From: Bifidobacterium primatium
GTDB taxonomy: Bacteria > Actinomycetota > Actinomycetes > Actinomycetales > Bifidobacteriaceae
Assembly (NCBI RefSeq): GCF_002802875.1
Contig: NZ_PEBI01000003.1
Location: forward strand, 162,297-226,296
Reading direction: 5' to 3'
Length of the DNA: 64,000 bases
Positions 15,950 to 26,798 of the stretch are shown here, piece after piece. Both the position numbers and the translations under genes were made by a program. Numbering within the stretch: position 1 is the first letter of the stretch; each line of letters begins with the position of its first letter. Below the pieces are notes generated by a model. The model was not told the origin of the DNA. It did not search any database and saw only the letters and a list, made by a program, of their open reading frames with translations.

Positions 15950-16804
15950 ATGACATTGCTCGAACCTCCCGCGATTCCGACCCGTAAGGCGCATGATGGC
16001 CTGGAACTGCCGGCCATCGGATTCGGCACCTACAAGGTGAACGGGTTCACCGGAGTCAGGGCCATCGCGTCGGCGCTTGAAGTCGGATACCGTCTGATCG
16101 ACTCCGCGTTCAACTATGAGAACGAGGGCGTGGTCGGCAGGGCCATCCGTGAATCCGAGGTGCCGAGGGAGGATATCATCGTCACCTCGAAGCTGCCCGG
16201 CCGCCATCATCAGTACGATCAGGCACGCACCACCATCGAGGAGTCGGTGGCACGCATGGGACTCGACTATATCGACCTGTATCTCATCCACTGGCCGAAC
16301 CCGTCGCAGGGGCAGTTCGTGGAAGCGTGGCAGGCGCTTGTCGACGCACAGGAGCAGGGCATCGTGAAGCATATCGGCGTGAGCAACTTCCTGCCCGGCC
16401 ATATCGATCTGCTCATTCGTGCGACCGGTGTGACGCCGGCGGTCAACCAAGTCGAACTGCATCCGTTCTTCCAGCAGAACGAGCAGCGCGCATACGATGA
16501 GGCGCATGGCATCATCACCGAGGCGTGGAGCCCGTTGGGCCGCGCCAACCAGATGCTCAAGGATCCGACGATCGTCAGCATCGCACGCAAGCATGATGTC
16601 TCCCCCGTCGCCGCGATCCTGCGCTGGCATCTGCAGCTCGGCGACGTGGCCATCCCGAAGTCGATGGACCGCGACCGTCAGCGCGCCAACCTCGATCTGA
16701 CCGGTTTCGAACTCGACGAACAGGATATGCGCGACATCGCGGCCATGGACAATCCCGAGGGCCGTACGTTCGAGCAGGATCCCCACTGGCACGAGGAGGA
16801 CTAA
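15950..16804 (+). CDS. Aldo/keto reductase (2,5-diketogluconate reductase-like)
   Basis: 284 residues with AAAGGAGCACGCC before the ATG. The family tetrad is intact: Asp51, Tyr56, Lys81 and His114 (in LIDSAFNYENE, TSKLPG and LIHWPNP). The family uses NADPH to reduce aldehydes and ketones in the cytoplasm on a TIM-barrel fold. The closest recognisable group is the AKR5-like bacterial reductases; the substrate cannot be told from sequence. It follows the SWIM gene by about 90 bases and ends at a strong terminator hairpin, so it may form a single-gene unit. A second, distinct paralogue lies at 44753-45634. Confidence 0.9.
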   Translation: MTLLEPPAIPTRKAHDGLELPAIGFGTYKVNGFTGVRAIASALEVGYRLIDSAFNYENEGVVGRAIRESEVPREDIIVTSKLPGRHHQYDQARTTIEESVARMGLDYIDLYLIHWPNPSQGQFVEAWQALVDAQEQGIVKHIGVSNFLPGHIDLLIRATGVTPAVNQVELHPFFQQNEQRAYDEAHGIITEAWSPLGRANQMLKDPTIVSIARKHDVSPVAAILRWHLQLGDVAIPKSMDRDRQRANLDLTGFELDEQDMRDIAAMDNPEGRTFEQDPHWHEED

Positions 16805-16834
16805 CCCCTCCCTCTTCCCGACCTCAAAACGTCA

Positions 16835-16888
16835 GATGCCCGTCGTATCGTCCGAACTCGATCGGACGATACGACGGGCATCGTTTTT
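16835..16888 (+). terminator. Rho-independent terminator after the aldo/keto reductase
   Basis: A 21-bp perfect stem (16835-16855 with 16862-16882) and a 6-base loop, followed by G and five Ts (16884-16888). The convergent minus-strand gene ends at 16902, so it may serve both directions. Confidence 0.9.
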
Positions 16889-16901
16889 CGTCATCGCCGT
16901 C

Positions 16902-17771
16902 TTACCGTTGACGTCCCATCATCAGCTGCCAGACCCTGTCTCCCTCATGCAGGCTGCGCGGCACCATCGGTCGCAGCGTCGGATCTTCGAGCAGGGTCCG
17001 GGCATGTTCCGCATCTCCGTGAAGCACCTTGTATTCGGCCAGCTGAATCTGCCATCCGACCCGGCCGTGGTGGCTGGGCTCCTCCTCCATACGCCGGGCG
17101 ATGTAGTCGGCGTCGGCACGGGTCCATGAGGATGCCGGACGGAACCAGATGCCCATGTCATGGAGCAGCCCCTCGAGCATCATCCGTTCGGCGGAGCCCG
17201 CCCGCCGTCTGGAGACGATGCCGCGCAGCTGCTCGACCGCGATGTCGCGCCGACGGTAGTCGCCCATCATATGGCAGGCTATGGCGCCGATGTTGAGCAT
17301 CATGACCCTCAGGTTGCCATCGCCGGAGACCTGCAGGGCGCCCAGACGATCCACCGCCCTGCGCGGCTCGTCGTCAAGATAGTCGCATCGTGCATATTCG
17401 ATGGCGAGCCGGTCGGCCGAACGGTTGAACCTGTCATGCTGCGCGTACCGGTCGAGCACCGCACGGTATTTGTCCACGTCGCAGTCCTGGACGACGATGG
17501 GCGCCAGGGCGGCGAACGCCCGTGCAAGGCATCGACGGCATGAGACGGTGATGAGCCAGGTCACGATGACGAACATGACGATCGTCAGATAGAACAGGCC
17601 CGCCGACTCCATCGACGCCATCAGCACGTAGTACACCACGGCGACCATCAGCAGTATCGCGATGTGTCCGGCCCGGATTCTTCGCGTACGTGCGGCATAG
17701 ACGGCCCACACCTGGTCGGCGCTCATGCCATACCATTCCGAACGGGAACCATCGTCACGCATCGTCGTCAT
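16902..17771 (-). CDS. Two-TM membrane protein with a helical-repeat-like tail, downstream of jetABC
   Basis: 289 residues from the ATG at 17771, chosen for the GAGG 8 bases upstream; an in-frame ATG at 17846 would add 25 residues. Two membrane helices lie near residues 35-75 (around HIAILLMVAVVYYVLMA and LFYLTIVMFVIVTWLI), followed by Cys-x-x-Cys and a long cytoplasmic helical region that looks TPR-like. I recognise no family. It is the next gene after jetC (96-base gap, same direction), the place where jetD sits in complete Wadjet loci, but it has no JetD-type features. An AT-rich stretch with TATATA around 17826-17838 may give it its own promoter. Confidence 0.6.
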   Translation of the reverse strand: MTTMRDDGSRSEWYGMSADQVWAVYAARTRRIRAGHIAILLMVAVVYYVLMASMESAGLFYLTIVMFVIVTWLITVSCRRCLARAFAALAPIVVQDCDVDKYRAVLDRYAQHDRFNRSADRLAIEYARCDYLDDEPRRAVDRLGALQVSGDGNLRVMMLNIGAIACHMMGDYRRRDIAVEQLRGIVSRRRAGSAERMMLEGLLHDMGIWFRPASSWTRADADYIARRMEEEPSHHGRVGWQIQLAEYKVLHGDAEHARTLLEDPTLRPMVPRSLHEGDRVWQLMMGRQR

Positions 17772-17867
17772 GCCTTCATCCTCACTTTCCGAGCTTTCCG
17801 TCGATACCGTCGGAAAACATGCATCGTATGTATATATGATGGCCACGTCCCGCAGCGGCCGGCGCCG

Positions 17868-20800
17868 TCATTCGGCGTCGACCGCCATCAGGGTCGCCTC
17901 CTGCAGATAGGAGCGGCTGGTCTCCGGATCCCTATAGGCGACATAGGCCTTCGTGGCGATTTCGAGAATCTCCGCCGTCTTGCTTTCCGGCGCCGACACG
18001 ATGACCTGGAAACCGAGACGCGGCAGCACGGAAAGCGCTCGCTGCGTATAACGGCCGTCGGCCTTGATGAGCGCCTCGTCGAGGAACAGCGTGGTGTAGG
18101 TGGGCCGTCCGGAGACGTCGCCTCCCAGCAGGTAGATGAGTGCGGCGCCGTAGACGAACGAGGTGAGCTCCTGCAGCGCTCCGCCGGATTTTCCTCCGGT
18201 CGAGGTGATGCGTTCGTCGGGAGCGCCCGCGTGGCTCACCGTCGCATAGAACGAGGACCGGCAACGCGGGTCGAGGTTACGGGCTCCGTAGTTCTTGATG
18301 CCGTTGGCGTCGCGGACCTGTTCGAGCTCGTGTCGAAGCGCGTCGACCAGTCCGGCGCATGCGGTGAACGTCTTCCTGGCGACGGCCATGCGGTCCGTCG
18401 AACGTTCCGCCTCCGCATGCCATTCGCCAAGCGTGGCTATGGTCCGTTTCAGACGTGCGGTGAACGAGCGTTCGGGACGTCTCACGTCGGCGCCGATGGA
18501 CAGGCTGCCATGCCGCGGACCGAACTTCTGGCCCCGCAGCATGGCGTTGATGCGGTCCAGCTGATCGGCGATGTCGTTCGCGTCGGTGTCGAGCGCGCGG
18601 TTGATCTGCGTGAAGTCCATGAGCAGCTTGTCGAGGCTGTTGGCGTACTCCTCCTCGGTGGCCGCCGATGCCGTCAGCCGTTCGAGATCGGTCAGCTCGT
18701 CCAGATAGTACTTGTAGTCCTCCACGCTCGCCGTCAGGGAACCGTCGTCCCCCGCATACAGGTCGAGATACGTGGCCATGCGCGTCTCCGTTTCGGTCCG
18801 CCGCGTTCCGGCCGTTTCGGCGAGCGCGGCGACCCTTTGCCTGACGGATGCGCACACCCGCTCCACCGTGCGCCGTTCGAACGTGTCGCCCTGTGTGGTC
18901 GGTCCGGCCCCGACGATGATGTGCGGTCGGTCGGCGCGGTTCACCACCCCGGCGAAGTTGTCCTCATACGCCGTGTCCAGCAGTTCGATGACCGGTTCGG
19001 GCAGCTGCGGGCCGTCATGTCCTTCATGATCGGGGCCGGCGTGCGTTTCGAGCCATTGGCGGATGGCGGCCATGGCTCGCCGCAGCGACTCGTATCGGCT
19101 TTTCGCCCGGTAGAGCTTCTGGTTTTCCTGTGCCAGTTCGGCCTCGAGATCGTCGCGCATGGAGGCGAGTCCGTCGAGCTCCGGATCGTCGTCATGTCGG
19201 GAGGCGGCGTCTTTCAGCTCGTCGATGCGACGTCGTATGCCGTCGACGTCGACCTTCTCCCATGGTGTGTAGTCGAGTTGTTCGGCGAGACCGTGTTCCT
19301 TGTGCAGCCTGTCTATGCGTCGTTTCTGTTCGGCATAGGCCGCATCCGCCTGCCGGAGGCGGGTCTTGGCGTCGTTCACCGATTGGGCGAGCCGTTCCAG
19401 ATATGCGTCGTCGGCGAATCCGATGATGGGGTGCAGTCCCTTGGTGCCATGGTATCCGCGGTCTCCGGATTTCATCTGGCCATCCGCCTGCACCTGACGG
19501 TCCCGGTCGCCGTCGTCGATGGCGTCGACGCATCGGGCGTCGAATCGTTCGGACCCCGTCTGTTCCTTGAGCCAGCCGATGAACGGGGAGTTCTCCCGAT
19601 ACCGCAGTTTCCCGGACATCCAGCCGGCGGTATGGCCGGTGTCGTATTCGCGGGAGGTGTCGATGAACCGCCATGTGCGGCGGATCATCGTCGTCGGGTC
19701 TATGGCGCTGACCTTTTCGGCGAATCCCCGCTCGTGGCGCTTGTCGACGAGGATGGTCTGCGCGATGGGCGCATATGCGACGTTCATGGCGGCTCGCCAT
19801 CGCTCGCTGTCCTCGCGTACGTCCATGAGCTCGGCGACGTACGGCAGTTCATCCACGCTCAGACCGGTCGCGCGGGCGAGCAGGGCCCTTGCGTCATCCA
19901 TGGCCTGGGTGATGCGTGTTCCACGCTTGGTCTGGCGTTCATGGTCCTTCTGCAGGCGGGCGAGATCGGCGGCTGCCGCGGACCGGTCGCCGACCGCCTC
20001 GTCGCGAAGACGCTCGCACTCGGCGAGTTCGTTTTCGTATGTCCGTTCGAAGGCGAGAGCGGCCTGCCGCCGGGCGTTCCATGCCGAGGAGTCGGCGGGC
20101 ATGGTCTCGTCGACTCCTCGGAACTGCGTTTCCATGCGCTTCCGTTGCCGCTGCGCATCGTCGAGATCGCGTCCGGCCTGGTCAAGCTCCGTTTCCAGAC
20201 GGATTCGCCCGCCACCGTCAAGCCCTTGCATCCGGGCGCTGATGTCGACGATGCGATGCTGCAATGACTCCGCATGTCGTTGCAGTCGTTCCGTTTCACG
20301 TTGCTGCAGTTCGGCCTCATGCTCGTCGACCGGCAGCTGCGTGGCCACCTCTTTCGTCAGCCGTCCGGTGACCCAGTGTTCCAGCGTCCTGCGTCCGTCC
20401 TCGCTGTCGGGGTCGATCGGCTCGAAGGACCTGGTCTGCCGCAGTGCGTTCGCGTATTCGCCGTAGGCCTGCTGGATGCCGCGCAGGCGGCCGATTCTTC
20501 TGGCCTTTTCCTCCATGCTGCGGAAGTTCTCGTCATAGCGGTCGTAGTCCTCCACGGTACTGCGGGTCAGCCCCAACGCCTCCGGCACGCCGAGAACGCC
20601 TTGCTTGAAGATGTCGTCGAGCCTTGACGGCGCATCGGCCGATTGGATCTTGTACAGCAGGCGGCATGCGGATTCGCTCAGTCCCAGCGTGCGCCAGATG
20701 TGGGCGTGGAAGGCGTCGGCGTTCGAAAACTGCAGACAGCCGGGATATGCGGATTTCAGTGCGGTGGGTGTGAACGGCGCGTCACGGAACGCGTCCATCA

Positions 20801-21296
20801 TCCTCGGGTCTATCTTCCGGTCCCATACGATGTACTGTCGGCGCACGTCTCCCCTGCCGTCGCCCGGGGAGAGATAGAGGAATTTCGCGCAGGAGAGGGT
20901 CTCCCCTCCCGTGTGGTTCTCGTAGGTGTCGACGATGGCTCCCCAGACCGACTGCGGCGTGCCGTCGTCGTCGCGGCCCCGAAGATAGATGGGCACGTCG
21001 CCTGTGCCGTCGTTGCTCATGCCGAGCATGCCACGCAGGTATGTGTAGTCGTTGCGTTCGGAGCGTCCGGCGTTCGATGCCTTGTTGTATGGCGTTCCCG
21101 TGGGATACAGCAGCGATATCTGCGCGTCGACGAGCGTGGATTTGCCCGATTCGCTGGCTCCGGCGAGCAGCGTCACCGGCTCTCCCGAGTCGGTGGAGGG
21201 CCTGAACTCGTGGTATCCGTCGTATGAGCCCCAGTTGACGAGCTGTCGGCTTGTCAGCATCCATCGGTCGGCGATGATCGCCATCTCGTTCTTCAT
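17868..21296 (-). CDS. jetC: JetC, SMC/MukB-like ATPase of a Wadjet/MksBEF-type condensin
   Basis: 1142 residues. Walker A is GASESGKST (46-54). The C-terminal head carries the ABC signature region [13 protein letters not shown] (about 1032-1044) and a Walker B-like [11 protein letters not shown] (about 1070-1079). Between them are two long charged coiled-coil stretches (around 290-470 and 600-760), giving the SMC head-coil-hinge-coil-head plan. It is the motor of a MukBEF-like loop extruder; in Wadjet, JetABC extrudes DNA and hands small circles to JetD for cutting. It overlaps jetB by 4 bases (ATGA). No jetD follows in the window. Confidence 0.9.
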   Translation of the reverse strand: MKNEMAIIADRWMLTSRQLVNWGSYDGYHEFRPSTDSGEPVTLLAGASESGKSTLVDAQISLLYPTGTPYNKASNAGRSERNDYTYLRGMLGMSNDGTGDVPIYLRGRDDDGTPQSVWGAIVDTYENHTGGETLSCAKFLYLSPGDGRGDVRRQYIVWDRKIDPRMMDAFRDAPFTPTALKSAYPGCLQFSNADAFHAHIWRTLGLSESACRLLYKIQSADAPSRLDDIFKQGVLGVPEALGLTRSTVEDYDRYDENFRSMEEKARRIGRLRGIQQAYGEYANALRQTRSFEPIDPDSEDGRRTLEHWVTGRLTKEVATQLPVDEHEAELQQRETERLQRHAESLQHRIVDISARMQGLDGGGRIRLETELDQAGRDLDDAQRQRKRMETQFRGVDETMPADSSAWNARRQAALAFERTYENELAECERLRDEAVGDRSAAAADLARLQKDHERQTKRGTRITQAMDDARALLARATGLSVDELPYVAELMDVREDSERWRAAMNVAYAPIAQTILVDKRHERGFAEKVSAIDPTTMIRRTWRFIDTSREYDTGHTAGWMSGKLRYRENSPFIGWLKEQTGSERFDARCVDAIDDGDRDRQVQADGQMKSGDRGYHGTKGLHPIIGFADDAYLERLAQSVNDAKTRLRQADAAYAEQKRRIDRLHKEHGLAEQLDYTPWEKVDVDGIRRRIDELKDAASRHDDDPELDGLASMRDDLEAELAQENQKLYRAKSRYESLRRAMAAIRQWLETHAGPDHEGHDGPQLPEPVIELLDTAYEDNFAGVVNRADRPHIIVGAGPTTQGDTFERRTVERVCASVRQRVAALAETAGTRRTETETRMATYLDLYAGDDGSLTASVEDYKYYLDELTDLERLTASAATEEEYANSLDKLLMDFTQINRALDTDANDIADQLDRINAMLRGQKFGPRHGSLSIGADVRRPERSFTARLKRTIATLGEWHAEAERSTDRMAVARKTFTACAGLVDALRHELEQVRDANGIKNYGARNLDPRCRSSFYATVSHAGAPDERITSTGGKSGGALQELTSFVYGAALIYLLGGDVSGRPTYTTLFLDEALIKADGRYTQRALSVLPRLGFQVIVSAPESKTAEILEIATKAYVAYRDPETSRSYLQEATLMAVDAE

Positions 21297-22108
21297 CGGC
21301 CCTCCTCGATATCCATGGAACCGCCTTCGACGATGGCTCCGACGTCCATGGCGTCGTCGTGCATGGCAGCGCTTTCATCCGCATCCGATACGGCGCCGCC
21401 GCCCGGCTCCTCGTCCTGCGGCTCGATGTCCGCGCCCAGCCAGGTCTCGGCGAGGCGCCGGTCAAGTACCACGGGCACCAACGGCGTGATCGTGTACATG
21501 CGTTCGTCGTCATCGTTTCTGGACAGGTATCCGTAGGTGGTCAGGGCGGAGACCGTGGCGGCTATCTTCTTCAGCACGCCCTCCTCGTCATTGCGCGAGG
21601 CCAGATAGCCGGCTCCCGTGGTCAGCGCGTTGCGGATCTCCTCGAAGCTGACGATCCATCCGTCCGACTCCGTGCGGGTGTTCTCGTATTCGAGCACGCG
21701 TATGCGCAGGTATGCGAGCGTGGCGGCCTCCTCGCGGGTGAGGCTGGCACGGGTCTTGAGCGCACGCATGGATACGTCGGATTCGCTCACCGGCGTGGCG
21801 TACATGATGTGGTAATGCCGGTTCACGACCAGTTCGAGCATGTCGTTGTTCAACGAGCGGACGACGTCCTCCCGGTTGTCGAGCACCAGGTCGTAGAGAT
21901 CGCCGGTGATGTATCGGTCGCGTTTGAGCGCGATGGCCGCGATGCGTGCGTCGGCATCCATGTCGCCGGTGTCGCCTTCGAACAGTGCGTGGGGGTTCAT
22001 CGTCGCCATGAAATCGCCGGCCGCTGCGGCCCCGCCGCCGGACGTCTCGTCCGCGGATACGTTCTTGGGAGAACCGTCCATGTCGTTGTCGTCCTGTGCC
22101 ATGTTCAT
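21293..22108 (-). CDS. jetB: JetB, DUF4194 (MukE/MksE-like kite subunit)
   Basis: 271 residues from the ATG at 22108, which has GGAGGAAGG directly upstream; a longer in-frame start at 22204 would overlap jetA heavily. The middle part (about residues 55-230) is the DUF4194-like winged-helix core, with LRIRVLEYE and [11 protein letters not shown] matching the family pattern. The first ~50 and last ~40 residues are low-complexity acidic or Gly/Ala-rich tails. JetB corresponds to MukE/MksE, the dimeric kite protein that bridges kleisin and SMC heads. Both ends overlap the neighbours by 4 bases, so jetA-jetB-jetC are tightly coupled and probably made in fixed proportion. Confidence 0.87.
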   Translation of the reverse strand: MNMAQDDNDMDGSPKNVSADETSGGGAAAAGDFMATMNPHALFEGDTGDMDADARIAAIALKRDRYITGDLYDLVLDNREDVVRSLNNDMLELVVNRHYHIMYATPVSESDVSMRALKTRASLTREEAATLAYLRIRVLEYENTRTESDGWIVSFEEIRNALTTGAGYLASRNDEEGVLKKIAATVSALTTYGYLSRNDDDERMYTITPLVPVVLDRRLAETWLGADIEPQDEEPGGGAVSDADESAAMHDDAMDVGAIVEGGSMDIEEGR

Positions 22109-23619
22109 CCTTCCTCCACGATGTCGTCCAGGGTCCTCGTATCGGCCAGCAGCGGTCGTGTGTGCCATTGCCGTTCCTCGCCGGACAACGATATGCAGTG
22201 CCATGTCGCACGTGGTCCCGTGCCGACCTGCAGCCCGCCGAGGAATCCCACGAGTTCGCTTTCCCTTCGTTCCTCGGCCGGCAGAAGGTTGAAGCTGGCC
22301 GCCATGTCCACGTAGTCGCCCCGCATGACCGGATTGCCGCGGATGAGCTCCACCATGTGGCGAAGCCGCGGCCCGCCTACCTCGACCATGGCCTGCAGAT
22401 CGGGGGCCTCGATATGCCGCATGGCGCCGCCGGAGTCGTCGAGACCGGGCGGGGACGCATAGGTCAGCGGACGTGCCGGCCGCAGCGGCAGACGTCCCAG
22501 ACGGACCGTGGCGACGCTGGTGTCGTAGGGCTGGTCCGTGGCGTCGGGATCGGCCTTCGCCTCGGCGTTGAGTTTGGCGAACAGACGGTTCAATGTGCCG
22601 AGCATGGTGCGGTATCGCGTGTCGGTCTGCTGGCGCACCAGCCTGCTGACGGCTTCGTCCGAAAGCCTCATCTGCCGGCGCACGTCCTCGATGCCTTCAT
22701 AGATGAGGGAGAGCTCGGCCTTGATCTGATTGAGCAGTACGGCGGAGTCGCCGGCCAGGTACGGGGTCTGGGCGATGTCTCGTATGGCGTCGTCGATCTG
22801 GTGCCGCCCCTCCTCGGTCACGATGACTTGGAACGCGTCGGCGAACCGGCGGCCGCTGTCCGATTCGCGGAACGACCTGCGGTAGTCGTCGTGATATAGG
22901 GAGAGTATGTCTTCGACGGACATGGCGCCGGCCTGCATGCGCCGGCGCAGGGCGTCGCCGTTGTCCCGTTCGGACATCGCCAGCTCCTTGAGGTCGACGG
23001 GCACGCCGCGCAGTGTATTGTGCAGCACGCCGATGATGTCCGCCACCTGGTCCTGCGAAAGCTTCTCATCGGACTCGCCGTGCTCGATCTGCTCGATCTC
23101 CCTGCGACGCTCCTCTATCTCCCCGTTGAGCAGTTCGACGCGTTTCTTCGGATCGGCGGTCAGTCGCATACGGGCATGCTCGACCTCCATGATGATGGAG
23201 TTCGCCTGGGCTCCGGAAAGCACCTGGGTGTCGTCCTCCAGACGGGAGAGCGCGTCGATGGCCCTATGGGCCCTGGCCGTGAGCCGATACAGGAACCGGT
23301 GCGAGGCGACGTCGAGCGAATTCGCCAGCCAGGCGTAGTCGCCGTCGCCTTCGCGGGTGAGCTCGACGAGTATCTGATGGGCGGCGTCGGAGAGCGTCTG
23401 GTCGTCCTTCAGCGTGTATTCGCCGGTTTCGATGAGTCCCGACAGACCCTGCGCGAAACGGTCCTCGAGGATCTCGCGGGGCAGTTCCCCGGTGAGCGGT
23501 TCGAACGCCGCACGGAGCAATGCCACGTACATCATGGAGTGCTGACGCAGAAGCAGTCGCAGCACACCGGTCTCATAGACCGGTCTGAGCCTTTCCATCT
23601 CCTGACGGACGTCGCCCAA
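22105..23619 (-). CDS. jetA: JetA, DUF3375 (MukF/MksF-like kleisin subunit)
   Basis: About 504 residues. The likely start is TTG at 23619 with AGAGG 6 bases upstream; a TTG at 23625 and an ATG at 23598 are alternatives. The N-terminus ([19 protein letters not shown]) and the helical, Arg/Glu-rich middle with coiled-coil stretches match DUF3375. JetA is the kleisin that closes the SMC ring and has an N-terminal winged helix. It is the first gene of the jetABC unit, overlaps jetB by 4 bases, and begins about 50 bases after glnE ends in the same direction, so it may be transcribed together with glnE. Confidence 0.87.
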   Translation of the reverse strand: MGDVRQEMERLRPVYETGVLRLLLRQHSMMYVALLRAAFEPLTGELPREILEDRFAQGLSGLIETGEYTLKDDQTLSDAAHQILVELTREGDGDYAWLANSLDVASHRFLYRLTARAHRAIDALSRLEDDTQVLSGAQANSIIMEVEHARMRLTADPKKRVELLNGEIEERRREIEQIEHGESDEKLSQDQVADIIGVLHNTLRGVPVDLKELAMSERDNGDALRRRMQAGAMSVEDILSLYHDDYRRSFRESDSGRRFADAFQVIVTEEGRHQIDDAIRDIAQTPYLAGDSAVLLNQIKAELSLIYEGIEDVRRQMRLSDEAVSRLVRQQTDTRYRTMLGTLNRLFAKLNAEAKADPDATDQPYDTSVATVRLGRLPLRPARPLTYASPPGLDDSGGAMRHIEAPDLQAMVEVGGPRLRHMVELIRGNPVMRGDYVDMAASFNLLPAEERRESELVGFLGGLQVGTGPRATWHCISLSGEERQWHTRPLLADTRTLDDIVEEG

Positions 23620-23673
23620 ATTCAACCTCTTTCGTTCTCGTTCAACATGTCGGTCACGCGAGCGCCGTCCCGG

Positions 23674-26600
23674 TCAGGATTCCTCGTCCTTGCCGTAGAA
23701 GAGCCTGTCGATGACGAGGCGGCATTTACGCATGACGCCGAGCAGTTCGTTCTCGAACGCCTGGCCGCGGTGCGCGGGCTCCTTGAGCACGGCGGCGATG
23801 CCGCCGAGCGAATAGGTGTCGTCGGGCAGCACGTCGGCGCGGTTGGCCCTGCCCGACCACAGATAGTTCGCGTTGCGGGCGTTCGTGGCCATGGTCCATG
23901 CCTGACGCAGTATCGCGGCATCGTCGTGGCCGATCTCCCCCAGTTCCTCGAGCTTGTCGAGGGCCGGCATCGTGGAGACGCATTGCAGTTCGGGATGGTC
24001 GTGGGCCTTCTGCAACTGCAGCAGCTGCACGGTCCATTCGACGTCGGACAATCCACCCTTGCCGAGCTTGAGATGACGCTCCCGACGGACGCCTCGGGGC
24101 AGACGCTCCGCTTCCACACGTGCCTTGAGCCTGCGGATGTCCTTGATCTGCGCTTCGGAAAGCGGCTGGTCGGGGTATCGCAGCGGGTCAGCGAGCAGGG
24201 TGAGGAAGTCATGGGCGAGCCGTTCGTCGCCGGCGGCGTACCGTGCGCGCAGCAGCGCCTGATGCTCCCATGTGCTTGCCCACGAGGTGTAGTATTCGCG
24301 GCAGGATTCGTAGGAGCGTACCAACGGGCCGTTCTTGCCTTCGGGACGCAGGTCGAGGTCGAGTTCGATCTTGTTCTCCATCGAGACCGGCCCCATGAGG
24401 ATCCTGCGCAGGTCGTCCACCACGGCCTTGGCGAAGGTGAACGCCTGACGGTCCTCCACCGAGCCGTTAGGACGGTAGATGATGATGACGTCGGCGTCGG
24501 AGCTGAAGTTCACCTCCCTGCCGCCGTATCGGCCCATGCCGATGACGGCGAGCCTGGCGGCCGGACGCTCCAGTCCCTGCTCGCGGCATTGGTGGTCGAC
24601 GGACCAGTCGAGCGCGCTGTCGAGCAGGGCGTCGTAGACGACGGTCATGGCCTCGAGGCAGTCGCCGTCGGCGATGACGCCGCTCATCCATCCGAGTCCG
24701 ATGCGTTCGATCTCGTGGCGGCGCAGGGAGCGCAGCAGCGTGGCGAAGTCATTGACGCGGTCGGGGAAGCGCATGCGCGCCGCATGGCATTGGATGTCGA
24801 GGCTCTGCCGGGAACGCGGCTGCATCTCCTCGTCGTGGCCGAGCCAGGTGACCGATTCCATGGACTTGTTCATGGCGTCGCCGAGATATCTTGAGTTCGA
24901 CAGGATGTGGCACAGTCGCTGGCCTGCGGACGAGGAGTCGCGCAGGAACCCGAGGTAATCGCTGCCCTGGCCGAAGTTCTCCTCGAGTTTGCGCCATGCC
25001 AGCAGACCCATGTCGGGGTTCTGGCCGTCGCCGAGCCATTGCAGCACGGCCGGCAGGATGATGCGGTTGATCTTCGCCGACCGGCTGATGCCCTCGGTGA
25101 GCGCCTGCACGTGGCGCATGGCGTTCTCCGGATCGCCGAAGCCGATGGATGCGAATCGTTCCTTGGTGGCCTCTGGGCTCAGGCTGATCTCGCCTTCGCC
25201 CAGGGTGGCGATGTTCGGCAGCATCGGACGGAAGTAGATGTCCAGATGCAGCTGGCGCACCTCCCGTCGTGTGGCGTCGAAGCGTTCGATCAGTTCGTCG
25301 GGGTGCGTGCCCAGTGCGCGCGAGAGCCTACGAAGCTCGGCGCTGGAGTTGATGAAGTCCTTGTCGAGCTGCCGCTGCGACTCGATGCCTCCCTCGTTGC
25401 CCCGTCCCAGGTCGGGGAACAGGTGGGTGCGCTTGAGCGCCCACATCTGCTGCCGGTGCTCGAGTACGCGTTCGAATCCGTAGTCGGCTGCCAGCTTGGC
25501 GGCCTGCTTGCGCGAGACGTATCCGCCGGCGGCCAGCGCCTGCAGAGAATCCAGCGTGGATGCGGTGCGCAGCGTCTCATCGGTGCGTCCATGCACCAGC
25601 TGCAGCATCTGCACGGTGAACTCCACGTCGCGCAGGCCTCCGCGGCCGAGCTTGATCTCGCGATCCTTCTGCGGCTTGGGAATGAGGTCCTCCACGCGTT
25701 TGCGCATCTGCTGGCAGTCGTAGACGAAGTTCTCGCGCTTCGACGCGCTCCACACCAGCGGACGCGTCCTGTCGTAGTACTCCCGGCCGAGCTGCGGGTC
25801 GCCAGCGACCGGACGCGCCTTGAGCAGGGCCTGGAACTCCCAGCTTTCGGCCCATTTGTCGTAGTAGCCCAGATGCGAGTCCAGGGTGCGGACCAGCGGG
25901 CCGTCCTTGCCTTCGGGACGCAGACCTCCGTCGATCTGCCACAGCGTCGGCTCGGCCACGCCCATGACCACGGACTGGCATACCTTCTGCAGCGTCACGC
26001 CGAGCCTGGTGCCGATGCGGATGAGCTGCTCATGGCCGAGGTCGTCGTCGGCCGGCTCGACCACGTAGATGAGGTCCACGTCGGAGACGTAGTTGAGCTC
26101 GCGGGCGCCAAGCTTGCCCATGCCGATGATGGCGAACCGGCATCGTTCGCTTTCGGACACCTCGTGCCTTGCGATGGCCAGCGCGCCTTCGAGCGCCGCG
26201 TCGGCGAGGTCGGAGAGGTTGCGGCTGATGGTCGGCTGGATGGTCAGCGGATCGTCGGCGGTGACGTCCCTGGCCATGATGGCGGCAAGCTGTTCACGGT
26301 AGCAGCGACGCAGCTGCGTGGTGGATTCGGCGAGCGTCAGCGCACTCACCGGTACGTCGGATGCCGGATCGGCATCGATGCGTCGCAGAATCGCAGCCCT
26401 GCGCTGACCGCGGTTCCACAGATGCGATTCGTATTCCTCGCCCGTGACCGCCTTGATCAGCATGGGGCGCGACAGCATGAGGCGGCCGATCTCGTCGGAG
26501 GCTCCGAGCACCGCCACAAGACGGGAGAAGCCGTCGAGACCCGAGAACAGGGATTCAAGGGGCTCGCCTTCGTCATGGACGCGGTTGGCCAGCTCGGTGA

Positions 26601-26781
26601 TGTGTCGAAGGGCGGTGTCGGGATCGTCCGCCTGGGAAAGCGCCCCCAGCAGTTCGGACCGATAGTATCCTTCGACGCCGAGCTCGGACAGTGAGGCGAA
26701 CAGCTTCTGCGCCGTCTCGAGGTTGGCCATGCCTGCCCGGATGAGTTCGCGCAGCGATACGCGTGAGGTTTCCTTGTCCAT
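23674..26781 (-). CDS. glnE: Glutamine synthetase adenylyltransferase / adenylyl-removing enzyme
   Basis: 1035 residues, normal for actinobacterial GlnE. There are two nucleotidyltransferase domains: the first with GMGKLGARELNYVSDVDL (about 215-235), the second with GMGRYGGREVNFSSDADV (about 745-763), each with the Asp-x-Asp metal site. The N-terminal half removes AMP from glutamine synthetase and the C-terminal half adds it, so the protein sets nitrogen assimilation by covalent control. The ATG at 26781 lacks a clear ribosome site; TACAAT lies 7 bases upstream and suggests a leaderless message. It precedes jetA by about 50 bases and follows metF after a hairpin. Confidence 0.96.
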   Translation of the reverse strand: MDKETSRVSLRELIRAGMANLETAQKLFASLSELGVEGYYRSELLGALSQADDPDTALRHITELANRVHDEGEPLESLFSGLDGFSRLVAVLGASDEIGRLMLSRPMLIKAVTGEEYESHLWNRGQRRAAILRRIDADPASDVPVSALTLAESTTQLRRCYREQLAAIMARDVTADDPLTIQPTISRNLSDLADAALEGALAIARHEVSESERCRFAIIGMGKLGARELNYVSDVDLIYVVEPADDDLGHEQLIRIGTRLGVTLQKVCQSVVMGVAEPTLWQIDGGLRPEGKDGPLVRTLDSHLGYYDKWAESWEFQALLKARPVAGDPQLGREYYDRTRPLVWSASKRENFVYDCQQMRKRVEDLIPKPQKDREIKLGRGGLRDVEFTVQMLQLVHGRTDETLRTASTLDSLQALAAGGYVSRKQAAKLAADYGFERVLEHRQQMWALKRTHLFPDLGRGNEGGIESQRQLDKDFINSSAELRRLSRALGTHPDELIERFDATRREVRQLHLDIYFRPMLPNIATLGEGEISLSPEATKERFASIGFGDPENAMRHVQALTEGISRSAKINRIILPAVLQWLGDGQNPDMGLLAWRKLEENFGQGSDYLGFLRDSSSAGQRLCHILSNSRYLGDAMNKSMESVTWLGHDEEMQPRSRQSLDIQCHAARMRFPDRVNDFATLLRSLRRHEIERIGLGWMSGVIADGDCLEAMTVVYDALLDSALDWSVDHQCREQGLERPAARLAVIGMGRYGGREVNFSSDADVIIIYRPNGSVEDRQAFTFAKAVVDDLRRILMGPVSMENKIELDLDLRPEGKNGPLVRSYESCREYYTSWASTWEHQALLRARYAAGDERLAHDFLTLLADPLRYPDQPLSEAQIKDIRRLKARVEAERLPRGVRRERHLKLGKGGLSDVEWTVQLLQLQKAHDHPELQCVSTMPALDKLEELGEIGHDDAAILRQAWTMATNARNANYLWSGRANRADVLPDDTYSLGGIAAVLKEPAHRGQAFENELLGVMRKCRLVIDRLFYGKDEES

Positions 26782-26788
26782 TCTGCCA

Positions 26789-26794
26789 ATTGTA
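26789..26794 (-). promoter_or_regulatory. Candidate -10 box for a leaderless glnE transcript
   Basis: On the minus strand TACAAT (26789-26794) ends 7 bases before the glnE ATG at 26781 and no purine-rich ribosome site lies between. A transcript would start at or near the ATG. Confidence 0.4.
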
Positions 26795-26798
26795 CAGC

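Noticed and set aside
16902..17771. Considered as a JetD homologue because it follows jetC
   Set aside because: It has two membrane helices and no DUF3322/Toprim-like motif.
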